This document shows, piece by piece, positions 45,357 through 55,995 of a stretch of 57,613 nucleotides of DNA. This stretch comes from Prochlorococcus sp. AG-355-K03 (GTDB lineage Bacteria > Cyanobacteriota > Cyanobacteriia > PCC-6307 > Cyanobiaceae). A model generated the notes under the pieces. It was not told where the DNA came from. It did no database searches and saw only the letters and a program-made list of their open reading frames with translations. Position numbers and translations under genes: made by a program. Location of the stretch: positions 1 through 57,613 of the forward strand of contig QCDS01000004.1 in NCBI GenBank assembly GCA_003278685.1, written 5' to 3'. Positions within the stretch are counted from its first letter, which is position 1, and every line of letters starts with the position of its first letter.

Positions 45357-45800
45357 ATGTTTAAGAAAAAATATTTATTTTTAACTCTTTTTTTTATAAT
45401 TATTTTTCAAATTGTTTTATATACAAATAATAATCAAAAGACTTCATTTAGATATTTTAAATGGACCCTCCAAGAAGTAAGTATAGGTAAGTTAATCAGT
45501 ATTTCGTTTTTTTCTGGTTTATTTGTAAGCACTTTATTAAATACAACAATTACCAGTACTAGTTTCAGAAAAAAAACTTTCAAAAATGTGGAAGATGATT
45601 TTATAAATAATAATAATGAGGAAGAAATGGAACCAAACGTTGAGATGCCACCACAAAGAGATATTAGAGAAACTCAACCAACAATTTCTGTTAATTACAG
45701 AGTAGTCAAAAATATGAATGATAATAATTTTAAAAAAGATCAAAGCTATTCAAATCAAGATATTAAAGATGACTGGGATAATGCTGATAATGATTGGTAG
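45357..45800 (+). CDS. LapA-like two-helix membrane protein (147 aa)
   Basis: A 147-residue protein whose N-terminal half has two membrane helices (KYLFLTLFFIIIFQIVLY and IGKLISISFFSGLFVSTLL) separated by a short loop (TSFRYFKWTLQEVS). This topology and spacing resemble the LapA (DUF1049) domain, though the match is not strong. The C-terminal half is polar and acidic with asparagine repeats (EDDFINNNNEEEMEPN) ending DDWDNADNDW. Function unknown. Same strand as the RNase R-like gene, 27 bp after it, and 47 bp before the DUF2996 gene. Confidence 0.6.
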   Translation: MFKKKYLFLTLFFIIIFQIVLYTNNNQKTSFRYFKWTLQEVSIGKLISISFFSGLFVSTLLNTTITSTSFRKKTFKNVEDDFINNNNEEEMEPNVEMPPQRDIRETQPTISVNYRVVKNMNDNNFKKDQSYSNQDIKDDWDNADNDW

Positions 45801-45847
45801 AAAAATAAATTAATTAAAAAATTTTTTTTTAATTTATAATGATATAA

Positions 45848-46426
45848 ATGGTTTTTTTTATGGAAGAAAATTTAGACAAAAATAATGAAGTAAATAAAGA
45901 AATATCTGACAACACTTCTAAATCAAACTCTGAGGAAATAAAAGGACCTAAATCAGAAAAAGTTATCAATAAGGATAATAATAATGTTGATTATGCTACT
46001 AAAGTTGTTATTAAAAATGAAATTAATTCTCCCGAAAAACCTATAACAAAACCAAAAAAAGAACTCCCAGTAGAAAAAAAACCTTTCCAAGAATTTATTA
46101 ACATACACCTAATTCCCTCACTTACTGAGGAAATTAATCAAAGAGGATTAGAAATAAACAATATTAACCTCACTAACACAAATAGACCTATTGCTGGAGA
46201 TAAATGTTGGGTAATTAATTGTGAAATTAAAGATACATGTAACTTTTGGTTATCCTTTGAGAAGGATGACATTAGTTCATTAAAAAGTATTTCTTTATCA
46301 AAACCTAATCAAAAACCAAGTATTATTGAATCTTTTCTTATTGACGAAAAAAGAATTACCCTAAAATTAATTATTTCAAGAGTACTTCAAAGATTGAATG
46401 GGCAAAAGTTAATAGGAGTTAATTAG
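45848..46426 (+). CDS. DUF2996 family protein
   Basis: A 192-residue protein: a disordered, charged N-terminal third (lysine, glutamate, proline and asparagine repeats) followed by the DUF2996 domain (about 82-190), starting PFQEFINIHLIPSLTEEINQ and including GDKCWVINCEIKDTCNFWL and the closing RITLKLIISRVLQRLNGQKL. This family is found in cyanobacteria and plastids; its function is not known to me. ATG at 45848 is used; ATG at 45860 would remove four residues. Upstream of acsF on the same strand. Confidence 0.78.
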   Translation: MVFFMEENLDKNNEVNKEISDNTSKSNSEEIKGPKSEKVINKDNNNVDYATKVVIKNEINSPEKPITKPKKELPVEKKPFQEFINIHLIPSLTEEINQRGLEINNINLTNTNRPIAGDKCWVINCEIKDTCNFWLSFEKDDISSLKSISLSKPNQKPSIIESFLIDEKRITLKLIISRVLQRLNGQKLIGVN

Positions 46427-46505
46427 AAAAACAATAACACCAAGTTAACTTTTCCCTCGAAAATACAAATCATAGTAAATAATAGTATTAATAAACCGAA
46501 TAAAA

Positions 46506-47678
46506 ATGGCTCAATCAACTGTTGAATCAAAAAATAAAAAAGATATTAATAATGGAAAGATCCCAGCAAAAGAAACAATTTTGTCTCCAAGATTCTATAC
46601 AACAGACTTTGAGGCCATGGAAAATATGGATTTATCAATAAACGAGGAGGAATTGGAAGCTATATGTGAGGAATTTAGGAAAGACTACAATAGACATCAT
46701 TTTGTAAGAAATAGTGAATTTGAAGGCGCCGCAGAAAAATTAGATCCTGAGACAAGAGAGCTTTTTGTTGATTTTCTCGAGGGAAGTTGTACTTCAGAAT
46801 TTTCAGGTTTTTTACTTTATAAGGAACTTAGTAAGAGAATTAAAGTCAAAAACCCTCTACTTGCTGAATGTTTTGCTCATATGGCCAGAGATGAAGCAAG
46901 ACATGCAGGTTTTTTAAATAAATCAATGAGTGACTTTGGACTTCAGTTAGATTTAGGTTTTTTAACAGCCAATAAAGATTACACTTATTTCCCTCCAAGA
47001 AGTATTTTTTACGCTACTTATTTATCCGAAAAAATAGGTTATTGGAGATACATAGCAATTTATAGGCATCTCGAAAAGAACCCTGATAGCAAAATTTTTC
47101 CACTATTTAATTACTTTGAAAATTGGTGTCAAGATGAAAATAGACATGGGGATTTCTTTGATGCATTAATGAAAGCACAACCACGTACTGTTAAATCTTT
47201 AAGCCAAAAAATTACTATTGGTGGCTCTACTTTTACACACCCATTATTTGACTACTTTCATAGGTTTAGATATTTTTTGAATAATCTTCCATTAACATCT
47301 AAGTTATGGTCTAGGTTCTTTCTATTAGCTGTATTTGCAACTATGTATGCAAGGGATTTGGGAATTAAAAAAGATTTCTACAGTTCTTTAGGTTTAGATG
47401 CCAGAGATTACGATCAGTTTGTTATTAATAAAACAAATGAAACTGCAGCTAGAGTTTTCCCTGTAGTAATGGACGTTTATGATAAATCTTTTTATGGAAG
47501 ATTAGATAAAATAGTAGAGAATAATAAGGTTCTTTCCGATATTGCAAACAGTGATGAAAATAAAGTATCTAAAACTTTTAAAAAATTACCTAAATATTTA
47601 TCAAACGGTTACCAGTTATTAAGACTATACTTATTAAAACCTCTTAATAGCAAAGATTTCCAACCTTCGATTAGATAA
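46506..47678 (+). CDS. acsF: Mg-protoporphyrin IX monomethyl ester oxidative cyclase
   Basis: Forms the fifth ring of chlorophyll from Mg-protoporphyrin monomethyl ester with oxygen; di-iron, membrane-associated. The 390 residues show the family pattern: opening [35 protein letters not shown], and the di-iron carboxylate/histidine helices in [10 protein letters not shown] and [12 protein letters not shown] (ExxH). Normal length. Some cyanobacteria have two isoforms; only one is in this window. Follows DUF2996 by about 80 bp, and tldD follows 31 bp later. Confidence 0.97.
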   Translation: MAQSTVESKNKKDINNGKIPAKETILSPRFYTTDFEAMENMDLSINEEELEAICEEFRKDYNRHHFVRNSEFEGAAEKLDPETRELFVDFLEGSCTSEFSGFLLYKELSKRIKVKNPLLAECFAHMARDEARHAGFLNKSMSDFGLQLDLGFLTANKDYTYFPPRSIFYATYLSEKIGYWRYIAIYRHLEKNPDSKIFPLFNYFENWCQDENRHGDFFDALMKAQPRTVKSLSQKITIGGSTFTHPLFDYFHRFRYFLNNLPLTSKLWSRFFLLAVFATMYARDLGIKKDFYSSLGLDARDYDQFVINKTNETAARVFPVVMDVYDKSFYGRLDKIVENNKVLSDIANSDENKVSKTFKKLPKYLSNGYQLLRLYLLKPLNSKDFQPSIR

Positions 47679-47709
47679 TCTTTAATACAGAGAAGATTTA
47701 TAGACTCAT

Positions 47710-49131
47710 ATGCTTTCGTCACAAATCAAATCAAATGAAATCGTTTTTGGTAGTTGCAATAAAGATTTATTAGAAGAAATTATTTTCTACGGAATTGGAC
47801 TTGGTGCTGATTTTGTAGAGATATTTATAGAGAATACTGACAACTCAAACGTTTTAGCTGAAGAAGATTTTATTACAAGTGTAAGTCCATCGTTTGGAAG
47901 GGGTGCTGGCATTAGAATCTTCAAGGAAAAAAAGGATGGATTTGTAAGTACAAATGATTTAACAAAGCATGGCTTGATGAGATCGATATCTCAGGCTATT
48001 GAGATGTTGGACATAACAGACAACAAAAGAGAAGTATTTAACGGATTAAATAAACATAGGGACTACAGTTTACCCAAGAAAAAGTGGATTAATGAAGTAC
48101 CATCTATTCATGAGATAAGTGAAAAACTATTAGTCAGCACAAAGTCTTTAAAAAAAAATAATAAAATAATAACTAGAAAAGGAAGTTACTCAAGAAATCT
48201 GCAAGAAGTAATTATAGCTTCCAGTGACGGAACCTATGTGTCAGATATTAGATTGCATCAAACAGTTGGACTCAACGTAATTGCAAGTGATACCCAATAT
48301 AGATCTAGTGGAAGTAGAAGATTTGGATCGTCAGGAATGCCTAATGAATTCAGATTATGGGATCACGAAAAAGCAGCTAATGATGTGTTTGAAAGCTCAA
48401 TGAACATGTTGTATGCAGATTATGTTGATGCAGGACAAATGCCTGTTGTATTAGCTAATAAATTTGGTGGCGTTATATTCCATGAAGCCTGCGGACATTT
48501 ACTTGAAACTACTCAAATAGAGAGAGGAACAACACCATTTGAGAATAAATTGAATAAACAAATTGCACATGAATCTGTAACAGCAATAGATGAAGGGATA
48601 TCAGAAGGATCCTTTGGTTCATTGTCAGTAGATGATGAAGGTATGGAACCCGAAAAATCAGTTCTTATAAAAGATGGAATTTTAAAGAAATTCATATCCG
48701 ACAGGGCAGGTGAATTAAGAACTGGCCATAAAAGAACAGGAAGTGGAAGAAGACAAAATTATTCTTTTGCTGCAGCTTCAAGAATGAGAAATACTTATAT
48801 AGCTAAAGGTGAGCACTCTAAAGAGGATTTAATCAATAGTATTAGTGAAGGTCTTTACTGTAAATCAATGGGTGGTGGCAGTGTAGGTGCTACTGGACAA
48901 TTTAATTTTGCGGTAGAAGAAGGATATCTTATTAAAAATGGAAAATTAACTAGCCCAGTAAAAGGAGCAACATTGATCGGTGATGCTAAAGAAGTTATGC
49001 CAAAAATATCAATGTGCGGAGATGACCTCGAATTAGCTCCAGGATTCTGTGGATCCATCAGTGGAAGTGTCAACGTAACTGTAGGCCAACCTCATATTAA
49101 GGTTGATTCAATCACTGTTGGCGGAAGATAG
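47710..49131 (+). CDS. tldD: TldD metalloprotease subunit
   Basis: Zinc-protease subunit of the TldD/TldE heterodimer, which trims unfolded peptides and matures some ribosomally made peptides. The 473 residues contain the active-site motif HEACGH (HExxxH) in GGVIFHEACGHLLETT, and the C-terminal signature region SGRRQNYSFAAASRMRNTYI, then KSMGGGSVGATGQFNF. A clear pair with the following gene, 3 bases downstream, so probably an obligate complex. Confidence 0.94.
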   Translation: MLSSQIKSNEIVFGSCNKDLLEEIIFYGIGLGADFVEIFIENTDNSNVLAEEDFITSVSPSFGRGAGIRIFKEKKDGFVSTNDLTKHGLMRSISQAIEMLDITDNKREVFNGLNKHRDYSLPKKKWINEVPSIHEISEKLLVSTKSLKKNNKIITRKGSYSRNLQEVIIASSDGTYVSDIRLHQTVGLNVIASDTQYRSSGSRRFGSSGMPNEFRLWDHEKAANDVFESSMNMLYADYVDAGQMPVVLANKFGGVIFHEACGHLLETTQIERGTTPFENKLNKQIAHESVTAIDEGISEGSFGSLSVDDEGMEPEKSVLIKDGILKKFISDRAGELRTGHKRTGSGRRQNYSFAAASRMRNTYIAKGEHSKEDLINSISEGLYCKSMGGGSVGATGQFNFAVEEGYLIKNGKLTSPVKGATLIGDAKEVMPKISMCGDDLELAPGFCGSISGSVNVTVGQPHIKVDSITVGGR

Positions 49132-49134
49132 GAT

Positions 49135-50487
49135 ATGAATTCAAAAGAAATAACAACTCAAATCTCTGAAGCGGCAGATTCTCTTAATCTTAAAAAATGG
49201 GATTATGGTGCAAGCTTTTCGAATGATCATTCTGTGCAAGTAGATAAAGGCGAGGCTAAACAACTTAAGGCATCACAAAAGCAAATTTTAACTATAAGAG
49301 TTTGGAACAAATCAAATTTAGTTGGTATTACAACAACTAGTGATATCAGTGAATCTGGTATTAAAAAAGCTCTAAATCAAGCAAATATTGCATCTGATTT
49401 TGGTAACAAGAATGAAATAACAGAATTCTCACCACTAGCCAAGGATCCTATTGAAGTTAAGGACACAAAAAAAAGAAATCCTGTTGGAATAAAAAAATTA
49501 CTTACGCTTTTAAGAGAAGCAGAAGTGAAACTATTAGAAAGTCATGAATCCATAAAATCTGTTCCGTATAATGGTCTCTCTGAGAGTTTTTATGAGAGAG
49601 TTTATGCAAATAGTGATGGTGCCTTTCGGAGTTATACCAAAAGTCAAGCTGCACTATATTTATATGCAAGAGCAGAAGAGAAAAATAAGAAACCTCGTAG
49701 CTCAGGTTCTGTAAAACTTGGATATGGAGTTGAAGATATAGATATTGAGTCGTGTATTAAAGACGCTTCTAATAAAACAATTTCTCATTTAAATTATTCA
49801 TCTATTAAAACTGATAAATATTTAATTTGTTTTTCCCCAGAGTCTTTTTTAACGATCATTAATGCCTTTAGTTCAATGTTTAATGCTAGAAGCATTTTAG
49901 ATGGAGTTAGCTTATCTAATAAAAATTCTATTGGAGAGAAACTATCTACAGAAGCACTTAATATTTATGATGATGGTCTTCACGAAAAGAATATTTCTTC
50001 ATCACCATTTGATGGCGAGGGAACCCCTACCAAAAGACTATGTTTAATTAACAAAGGGAGACTTGAAAATTTTATACATTCTGAATCAACTGCAAGAATA
50101 TTTAAAACAATCCCCACAGGCCACGCTGGACTAGGATCAAAAGTCTCAGTATCTCCTGATTGGATAGTAGTTGAGAAATCAAAAAAAAATTCAGATCTAA
50201 AAACATCATTAGATCACTCTTCTTATGATGGAGAATTTGTTTATATTGAAGAATTAAATGCAATTCATGCAGGTGTCAAAGCAAGTCAAGGTTCATTCTC
50301 TCTCCCATTTGATGGGTGGCTCTATAAAAACGGCAAAAAAATCTCAATAGAATCTGCAACTGTAGCTGGAGATATCAAATATCTTTTGAAAAATATAGTA
50401 AATATTGAATCAAACCAGGAAGTAACAACAAGTGGAATTTCCCCACATATATGGGTAGATGAATTATCAATAACTGGTGACTCGTGA
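49135..50487 (+). CDS. pmbA: TldE/PmbA, partner of TldD
   Basis: The non-catalytic partner of TldD, 450 residues, of the same fold but lacking HExxxH, as normal for this subunit. It shows the N-terminal helical half (KKWDYGASFSNDHSVQVDKG) and the core segments CFSPESFLTIINAFSSMFN, SPFDGEGTPTKRLCLINKG and GVKASQGSFSLPFDGWLY. Its TGA overlaps the GTG start of fmt (GTGA). No modified-peptide precursor gene is recognisable nearby, so general proteolysis or an unlinked substrate is more likely. Confidence 0.92.
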   Translation: MNSKEITTQISEAADSLNLKKWDYGASFSNDHSVQVDKGEAKQLKASQKQILTIRVWNKSNLVGITTTSDISESGIKKALNQANIASDFGNKNEITEFSPLAKDPIEVKDTKKRNPVGIKKLLTLLREAEVKLLESHESIKSVPYNGLSESFYERVYANSDGAFRSYTKSQAALYLYARAEEKNKKPRSSGSVKLGYGVEDIDIESCIKDASNKTISHLNYSSIKTDKYLICFSPESFLTIINAFSSMFNARSILDGVSLSNKNSIGEKLSTEALNIYDDGLHEKNISSSPFDGEGTPTKRLCLINKGRLENFIHSESTARIFKTIPTGHAGLGSKVSVSPDWIVVEKSKKNSDLKTSLDHSSYDGEFVYIEELNAIHAGVKASQGSFSLPFDGWLYKNGKKISIESATVAGDIKYLLKNIVNIESNQEVTTSGISPHIWVDELSITGDS

Positions 50488-51464
50488 GAATTATATTCTG
50501 GGGAACACCTGAATATTCAATTGCGAGCCTTGAAATTTTTAATAAATCTAAGCACAAGATAATTGGAGTAGTTAGCCAACCCGATAAGAAAAGATCTAGA
50601 GGAAATAAATTAATATCCTCTCCTGTTAAAAGCTTTGCCGAGAAAGAATCTATAAAAATTTATACTCCTGCAAAAATCAGAGACAATATACATTTTATTA
50701 ATGAACTTAAATCACTATCTTGTGATTTATTTATTGTTATAGCTTACGGGAAAATATTACCCAAAGAGATATTGGAAATCCCAAAATTTGGATGTTGGAA
50801 CGCACATGCCTCATTACTCCCTAGATGGCGTGGTGCAGCTCCAATCCAATGGTCCCTAATAAAAGGCGATGAATTCACTGGTGTAGGTATTATGAAAATG
50901 AATGAGGGACTAGATACTGGTGACTTATTATTGGAAGAAAAAATTAAAATTGACAATGACGATAATTTAAATACACTATCGGAAAAACTTAGTATTTTAT
51001 CTGCAAAATTATTTTTAAATGCCACAGCAATACTCGAAGAAAATATTTTAAAAAATACTAATTATCAATTAACAAAACAAAATACCCTTGGAAGAGAAAT
51101 TACTTACGCAAGAATGATTGAAAAATCAGACTTTAGAGTTGATTGGAGTAATGAGGCAATTAAAATTTCTCAAAAAATAAAAGGATTATACCCACAAGCA
51201 AATACAACTTTTAGAGGCAAGAACCTAAAAATACTCAAAATCAAAGTTTTGAGTAGTGATGAAATTAAAAAAAACCTAATCACGAACAATTATTCAAGAC
51301 CAGGTATTATTCTTGCTGTAATAGAAAATGAAGGAATAATAATTTCAACTAAAACCGATCCGATTATTTTGTTAGAAGCAAAACTAGAAGGCAAAAATAT
51401 TTCTAGCAAAAAGCAATTGATACAACAGCTAAAGCCATCAGTAGGTGAATATCTCTCAGACTAA
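50484..51464 (+). CDS. fmt: Methionyl-tRNA formyltransferase
   Basis: Formylates initiator Met-tRNA with 10-formyltetrahydrofolate. The 326 residues show the N-terminal formyltransferase domain beginning RIIFWGTPEYSIASLEIF, the catalytic segment GCWNAHASLLPRWRGAAPIQW with the active asparagine/histidine, and GIMKMNEGLDTGDLL, followed by the C-terminal OB-fold domain. The start is GTG at 50484, overlapping the TldE stop. Convergent with the TerC-family gene, overlapping by four bases. Confidence 0.96.
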   Translation: MRIIFWGTPEYSIASLEIFNKSKHKIIGVVSQPDKKRSRGNKLISSPVKSFAEKESIKIYTPAKIRDNIHFINELKSLSCDLFIVIAYGKILPKEILEIPKFGCWNAHASLLPRWRGAAPIQWSLIKGDEFTGVGIMKMNEGLDTGDLLLEEKIKIDNDDNLNTLSEKLSILSAKLFLNATAILEENILKNTNYQLTKQNTLGREITYARMIEKSDFRVDWSNEAIKISQKIKGLYPQANTTFRGKNLKILKIKVLSSDEIKKNLITNNYSRPGIILAVIENEGIIISTKTDPIILLEAKLEGKNISSKKQLIQQLKPSVGEYLSD

Positions 51465-52174
51465 GTTTTAGATTCTTTTTTAGAGAATCCCCAAATGAAA
51501 GCAAATATAATCAAAAAATAAAAATAATAGTCTGGAAGAATAGATTCTTTTATTAACGTATTTAGTAAAAGTTTAATCCCAACTATTAAAATTGCTACGT
51601 AACCGGCTGTTTCTAATCTAGAAAATAAATCCAGAAGTTTTAGAAAAATCCCCGATGTAAATCTTAAGGCTAATACTCCAATCACTGCTCCAAATATAAT
51701 TAATATGTATTGATCACTTATAGCTACTGCAGTAGTGATACTGTCTATAGAAAAAGCAAAATCAGTAATTGAAAGAAGCGCTACAACCCTTAAAAACCTA
51801 AAATTATTTTTATTATTATCTGTCCCATTTTCAGCGTTTTCTATATCTGAATTTAAAAAAACATTAGAGAAGAATAAATAAATTAAATAAAAACCAGCAA
51901 AAACTCTAATGAGAATAAACTTTAGAAGAACATTAGATAATATGATTAGAATAATTCTAAATAATAAAGATATTGTTATTCCAATATTTAAGGCTCTTGA
52001 CCTTAATTCTGAACTATCGAGCGATTTAGTAAGAGAAGCTAGTGCTACAGCATTATCTGCCGATAATAATAATTCTAGAACAATTAATATTGGTAAAAGT
52101 GTAAAGATTTCGTACCAACTGTCTACCTGATCTAGTGTGGGTATAAAAGAATTTATTGCGGCTGAATCCATCAA
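51461..52174 (-). CDS. TerC family integral membrane protein
   Basis: A 237-residue protein with about seven membrane helices. It shows the TerC hallmark LLPILIVLELLLSADNAVALASL (ExxLSADN) near the N-terminus and a matching SITDFAFSIDSITTAVAIS (DxxFSIDS) in the middle; these acidic residues lie inside the membrane and suggest metal ion binding. Relatives export manganese or help thylakoid assembly in plants. With the GDT1-type pair this gives two candidate manganese systems in the window. Convergent with fmt; divergent from mfd with about 70 bp between starts. Confidence 0.88.
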   Translation of the reverse strand: MMDSAAINSFIPTLDQVDSWYEIFTLLPILIVLELLLSADNAVALASLTKSLDSSELRSRALNIGITISLLFRIILIILSNVLLKFILIRVFAGFYLIYLFFSNVFLNSDIENAENGTDNNKNNFRFLRVVALLSITDFAFSIDSITTAVAISDQYILIIFGAVIGVLALRFTSGIFLKLLDLFSRLETAGYVAILIVGIKLLLNTLIKESILPDYYFYFLIIFAFIWGFSKKESKT

Positions 52175-52245
52175 ATATTATTCACAATCATTATAAAATC
52201 TAATATAATGTATCGGATATTTGTAATCAAGATTGATAGTTATAA

Positions 52246-55200
52246 ATGAGTTTAAATACTTTAGTTGATTATATTTCAAACTCACAAATTACTTCTGAAT
52301 TAATAAAAAGAATATCAAAAAATAATGAATTAAATATTGTTGGTTCAAGTAGATATGCAAAATCAATAATCTTAGATAGCATCGCAAAAAAAGAGGAGAA
52401 AAATATATTATTAATTTGTCCTAATGAAGAAATTGCCTACAAATGGATTGGATATTTTGAAAGTATAAATGATAAAACAGTTTTATATTATCCTCCAACA
52501 GAACATCTACCATACTCATCAATTAATAAATCCAAAGAGATTGAATTTAGTCAGCTTACTGTTTTATCCAAATTAATAAAAAAAGAGAAAAAAGAACTTA
52601 ATATTGTTATATCAACTGAGAGATCACTACAACCTCATCTAATAAATAAAAACCTATTAATTGAAAACAAGTTAGGTTTGCAAAAAGGGGTTCAAATCGA
52701 AATTCAAGAATTAGCAAATAAACTTACTTTGCTAGGCTATACGAAGGATAATATAACTTCAACAGAAGGATTCTGGAGTAGGAGAGGGGAAATAATAGAT
52801 ATTTATCCTGTCAATAATGAGTTTCCTATAAGATTAGAATTTTTTGATAATGTAATTGAGAAAATAAGAGAATATGATCCCAATACACAGAAAACATTAG
52901 AAAGTATAAATAATATCGAAATAATACAGGCTGGATTTGATTTGCTAATAAAAGATAAGTTAAATAATTTATCTAAGAACAATCTTTTCAATTCAGAAGA
53001 TTTAAATAAAAACAATCTTGACCGTTATTTAGGAATAATTGAAGAAGAACCCTCAAACATAATAGATTTTATAAATAGGGAAACAATCCTTGTAATTGAT
53101 GAATTAGAAGATTGTAAAAAATTTGCAAATAATTGGTATCTAGATTCAGAAAGTAGTTTTGATAATTGTACGTATGAATTAAATGAGAACCTTAAAAATA
53201 ATGACATTAATTTAGAGGCCAAGCCTAATTTGCATTTAAAGTTTGACGAAATATTAAATTCACTACGAAATTTTAATTTAATAAAATTTTATGAATTTGA
53301 ATCTAAAGTCAATATTGATAATAGATTTTTGTTAAACGATAAAAGATTAAATTCATACTCTAAAAATGTAGGGAAATTATCCAATGATATAAATAAAAAT
53401 ATAAAAAATAATGAAAAAGTATGGATATTATCAGCACAACCATTGAGAACAAGGACTTTACTTTTTGAGCACGAATGTAATGCAAACTTCTTAAACAACC
53501 CTAATAATATTGATGAAGCATATAAGTCAATTAATAGTTCAACTCCTCTAATTTTAAAAAATAAGAACAATTACGAAATCGAGGGGTTTTATCTTCCGAT
53601 ATGGAAAGTTGTCCTGATAACAGATAAAGAATTATTTTCACAACAATCTCTTTTTAATAATGTATTCATAAGAAGAAAAAAAAGGAGTGTCAATTCAAAT
53701 ATAAATGTAAATAAGATTAGTCCCGGTGATTTTATAGTTCATAAAAATCATGGAATAGGAAAATTTTTAAAAATAGAAAAAATAAATATAACTGGAGATT
53801 CAAGAGATTATTTAGTCATTCAGTATCAAGATGGGAAGATAAGTGTTGCCGCTGATCAACTTGGTAGTGTTAACAGATATAGATCAAGCGGAAAAATAAA
53901 GCCGAAAATAAATAAATTAGGAGGGACAGAATGGGAAAAAATAAAAGAAAAAAATAAGAAACAAATCAAAAAAGTAGCTGTCGATATTTTAAAACTTTAT
54001 GCAAAGAGAGAAAAATTAAAGGGTTACATTTACCCAGAAGATGGTCCTTGGCAAGATGAATTAGAGGAATCATTCCCTTATCAACCAACACCTGACCAAA
54101 TTACTGCTGTAGAAGAAATAAAATCTGATATGGAAAGCGCTAAGCCAATGGACAGGTTAGTTTGTGGAGATGTAGGATTTGGCAAAACAGAAGTAGCTGT
54201 TCGGGCTATTTTTAAGGCTATTACATCAGGCAAACAGGTAATATTACTAGCACCTACAACAATCCTAGCTCAGCAACATTGGAGAACAATAAGTAATAGA
54301 TTTTCACCTTACCCAATAAAAGTATCATTACTCAATAGATTCAAAACCGTTAATGAAAGAAAGGAAATCTACGCAGGTTTGAAAAATAACAAGATTGATT
54401 TAGTTGTAGCAACGCACCAAATTTTAGGAAAAGAAATAGAAATTAAAAACTTAGGACTATTAGTTATTGATGAAGAACAAAGATTTGGTGTAAGGCAAAA
54501 GGAAAAAATAAAAAAAATCAAAACCAACATAGACGTTTTAACTCTCTCGGCAACACCAATTCCAAGAACTCTTTATATGAGCTTATCTGGACTAAGACAA
54601 ATGAGCTTACTAAATACTCCTCCACCATCAAGAAGATCAATAAAAACATATTTATCTGAAATAGATATGGATGTTATAAGAACTGCAATTAATCAAGAAC
54701 TCGATAGGGGAGGTCAAATTTTTTATGTTCTTCCAAGAATTTCTGATATAGATCAAGCCGTAAATAAATTAAAAAATATGTTTCCCAGCTTAAAGTTTAT
54801 TGTTGCTCATGGGCAAATGAACGAAGCAGAGCTTGAAAATGCAATGATTGCTTTTAATAATGGAGAAGTAGATCTAATGATATGCACAACGATAATTGAA
54901 AGTGGATTAGACATTCCTAAAGTAAATACAATCATTATTGAAGATTCTCACAAATTTGGCCTTTCACAACTTTATCAACTTAGAGGAAGAGTTGGTAGAA
55001 GCGGTGTACAAGCACATGCTTGGTTATTTTATCCAAATATAAATAAAATTAATGACGCTGCAAAACAACGATTGAAAGCGATAAAAGACTTTTCAGAACT
55101 AGGTAGTGGATACCAACTTGCAATGAAAGATATGGAAATAAGAGGTGTTGGTAGTTTACTAGGAGAAGAACAAAGTGGAAAGGTTAATGCTATTGGATAT

Positions 55201-55758
55201 GATTTATATATTGAAATGCTCCATGAGGCTATTTCAGAAATCAGTGGGCAAGAAATACCTGAAGTTAACGACACTCAAATTGATCTATCAATAAATGCAT
55301 TTATACCTGCAAATTGGATTTTAAACAGGGAAGAGAAGCTTGAGGCTTACAAATCTGCTACTGAATGTTCAAATAATGATGAATTAACTGAATTAGCCAC
55401 TGACTGGGTCAATAGATATGGAAACTTACCCAAGCCTGTTGAGTCATTAATTTTGATAATGAGACTAAAATTACTAGCTAGAAAATGTGGTTTTAATAAG
55501 ATCAAGCTCAAAAAGCCAAACATCCTGATAGAGACAAAATTAAAAAATTCTACTTTTAAAATTCTTAAAAATTCTTTAGCAAATAGTGTTCAAAATAAAT
55601 TTCATTTTAATGAAGGAGAACAATTTTCAATAATCACTATAAGGGGTTTAGGTGCAACTGAAATTCAAAATCAAATTGATCAATTAATGTTGTGGTTCGG
55701 ATCTTTTGAAAGAGAAATAAAGAATTTCGATAAAGAACTTATTATGAAAAAAGAATAA
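52246..55758 (+). CDS. mfd: Transcription-repair coupling factor Mfd
   Basis: A DNA translocase that removes stalled RNA polymerase and recruits UvrA; works with UvrC of this window in repair. The 1170 residues show the order UvrB-like N-terminal region (EGFWSRRGEIIDIYPV), RNA-polymerase-interacting CarD-like domain (GDFIVHKNHGIGKFLKI), and a RecG-type helicase: Walker A GDVGFGKTE (about 641-649), DEEQ (in LLVIDEEQRFG), TLSATPIPRTL and the C-terminal helicase half (QLYQLRGRVGRSG), then the TRG and D7 parts. ATG start; normal length. A weak hairpin at about 55778-55800 follows the stop. Confidence 0.97.
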   Translation: MSLNTLVDYISNSQITSELIKRISKNNELNIVGSSRYAKSIILDSIAKKEEKNILLICPNEEIAYKWIGYFESINDKTVLYYPPTEHLPYSSINKSKEIEFSQLTVLSKLIKKEKKELNIVISTERSLQPHLINKNLLIENKLGLQKGVQIEIQELANKLTLLGYTKDNITSTEGFWSRRGEIIDIYPVNNEFPIRLEFFDNVIEKIREYDPNTQKTLESINNIEIIQAGFDLLIKDKLNNLSKNNLFNSEDLNKNNLDRYLGIIEEEPSNIIDFINRETILVIDELEDCKKFANNWYLDSESSFDNCTYELNENLKNNDINLEAKPNLHLKFDEILNSLRNFNLIKFYEFESKVNIDNRFLLNDKRLNSYSKNVGKLSNDINKNIKNNEKVWILSAQPLRTRTLLFEHECNANFLNNPNNIDEAYKSINSSTPLILKNKNNYEIEGFYLPIWKVVLITDKELFSQQSLFNNVFIRRKKRSVNSNINVNKISPGDFIVHKNHGIGKFLKIEKINITGDSRDYLVIQYQDGKISVAADQLGSVNRYRSSGKIKPKINKLGGTEWEKIKEKNKKQIKKVAVDILKLYAKREKLKGYIYPEDGPWQDELEESFPYQPTPDQITAVEEIKSDMESAKPMDRLVCGDVGFGKTEVAVRAIFKAITSGKQVILLAPTTILAQQHWRTISNRFSPYPIKVSLLNRFKTVNERKEIYAGLKNNKIDLVVATHQILGKEIEIKNLGLLVIDEEQRFGVRQKEKIKKIKTNIDVLTLSATPIPRTLYMSLSGLRQMSLLNTPPPSRRSIKTYLSEIDMDVIRTAINQELDRGGQIFYVLPRISDIDQAVNKLKNMFPSLKFIVAHGQMNEAELENAMIAFNNGEVDLMICTTIIESGLDIPKVNTIIIEDSHKFGLSQLYQLRGRVGRSGVQAHAWLFYPNINKINDAAKQRLKAIKDFSELGSGYQLAMKDMEIRGVGSLLGEEQSGKVNAIGYDLYIEMLHEAISEISGQEIPEVNDTQIDLSINAFIPANWILNREEKLEAYKSATECSNNDELTELATDWVNRYGNLPKPVESLILIMRLKLLARKCGFNKIKLKKPNILIETKLKNSTFKILKNSLANSVQNKFHFNEGEQFSIITIRGLGATEIQNQIDQLMLWFGSFEREIKNFDKELIMKKE

Positions 55759-55830
55759 ATTATTAAATATTTATTTAAAATCCGCGAATCAATTGGATTT
55801 CGGTTAGGTTTATAAAAATTTATTTGTACT

Positions 55831-55992
55831 ATGGGTGAATATATAGACGTCGGTATCCAAACTTCGATTTTACCCCTATCAATTATTCTTTCATCCATTG
55901 TACTTGGTATATATGCACTATTTGGAGAAAAAACAGAAAATGATGATGATGATTCTGACTCCGGAAGCGGTGGTTTGATGCAACCAATTTAA
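55831..55992 (+). CDS. Small single-helix membrane protein with acidic tail (53 aa)
   Basis: A 53-codon ATG ORF, shorter than most gene-caller limits. The product MGEYIDVGIQTSILPLSIIL has one membrane helix (about 13-32, continuing SSIVLGIYALFG), then GEKTENDDDDSDSGSGGLMQ and PI. The charged C-terminal acidic run and glycine/serine linker are striking. It lies 72 bp after mfd and 3 bases from the stop of a convergent two-helix membrane gene. No family recognised; the aspartate and glycine codon use looks like coding sequence. Confidence 0.65.
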   Translation: MGEYIDVGIQTSILPLSIILSSIVLGIYALFGEKTENDDDDSDSGSGGLMQPI

Positions 55993-55995
55993 AAT

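Noticed and set aside
49135..50487. TldE counted as a third pseudoenzyme because it lacks HExxxH
   Set aside because: The TldE/PmbA subunit normally lacks the zinc motif; only TldD carries it.
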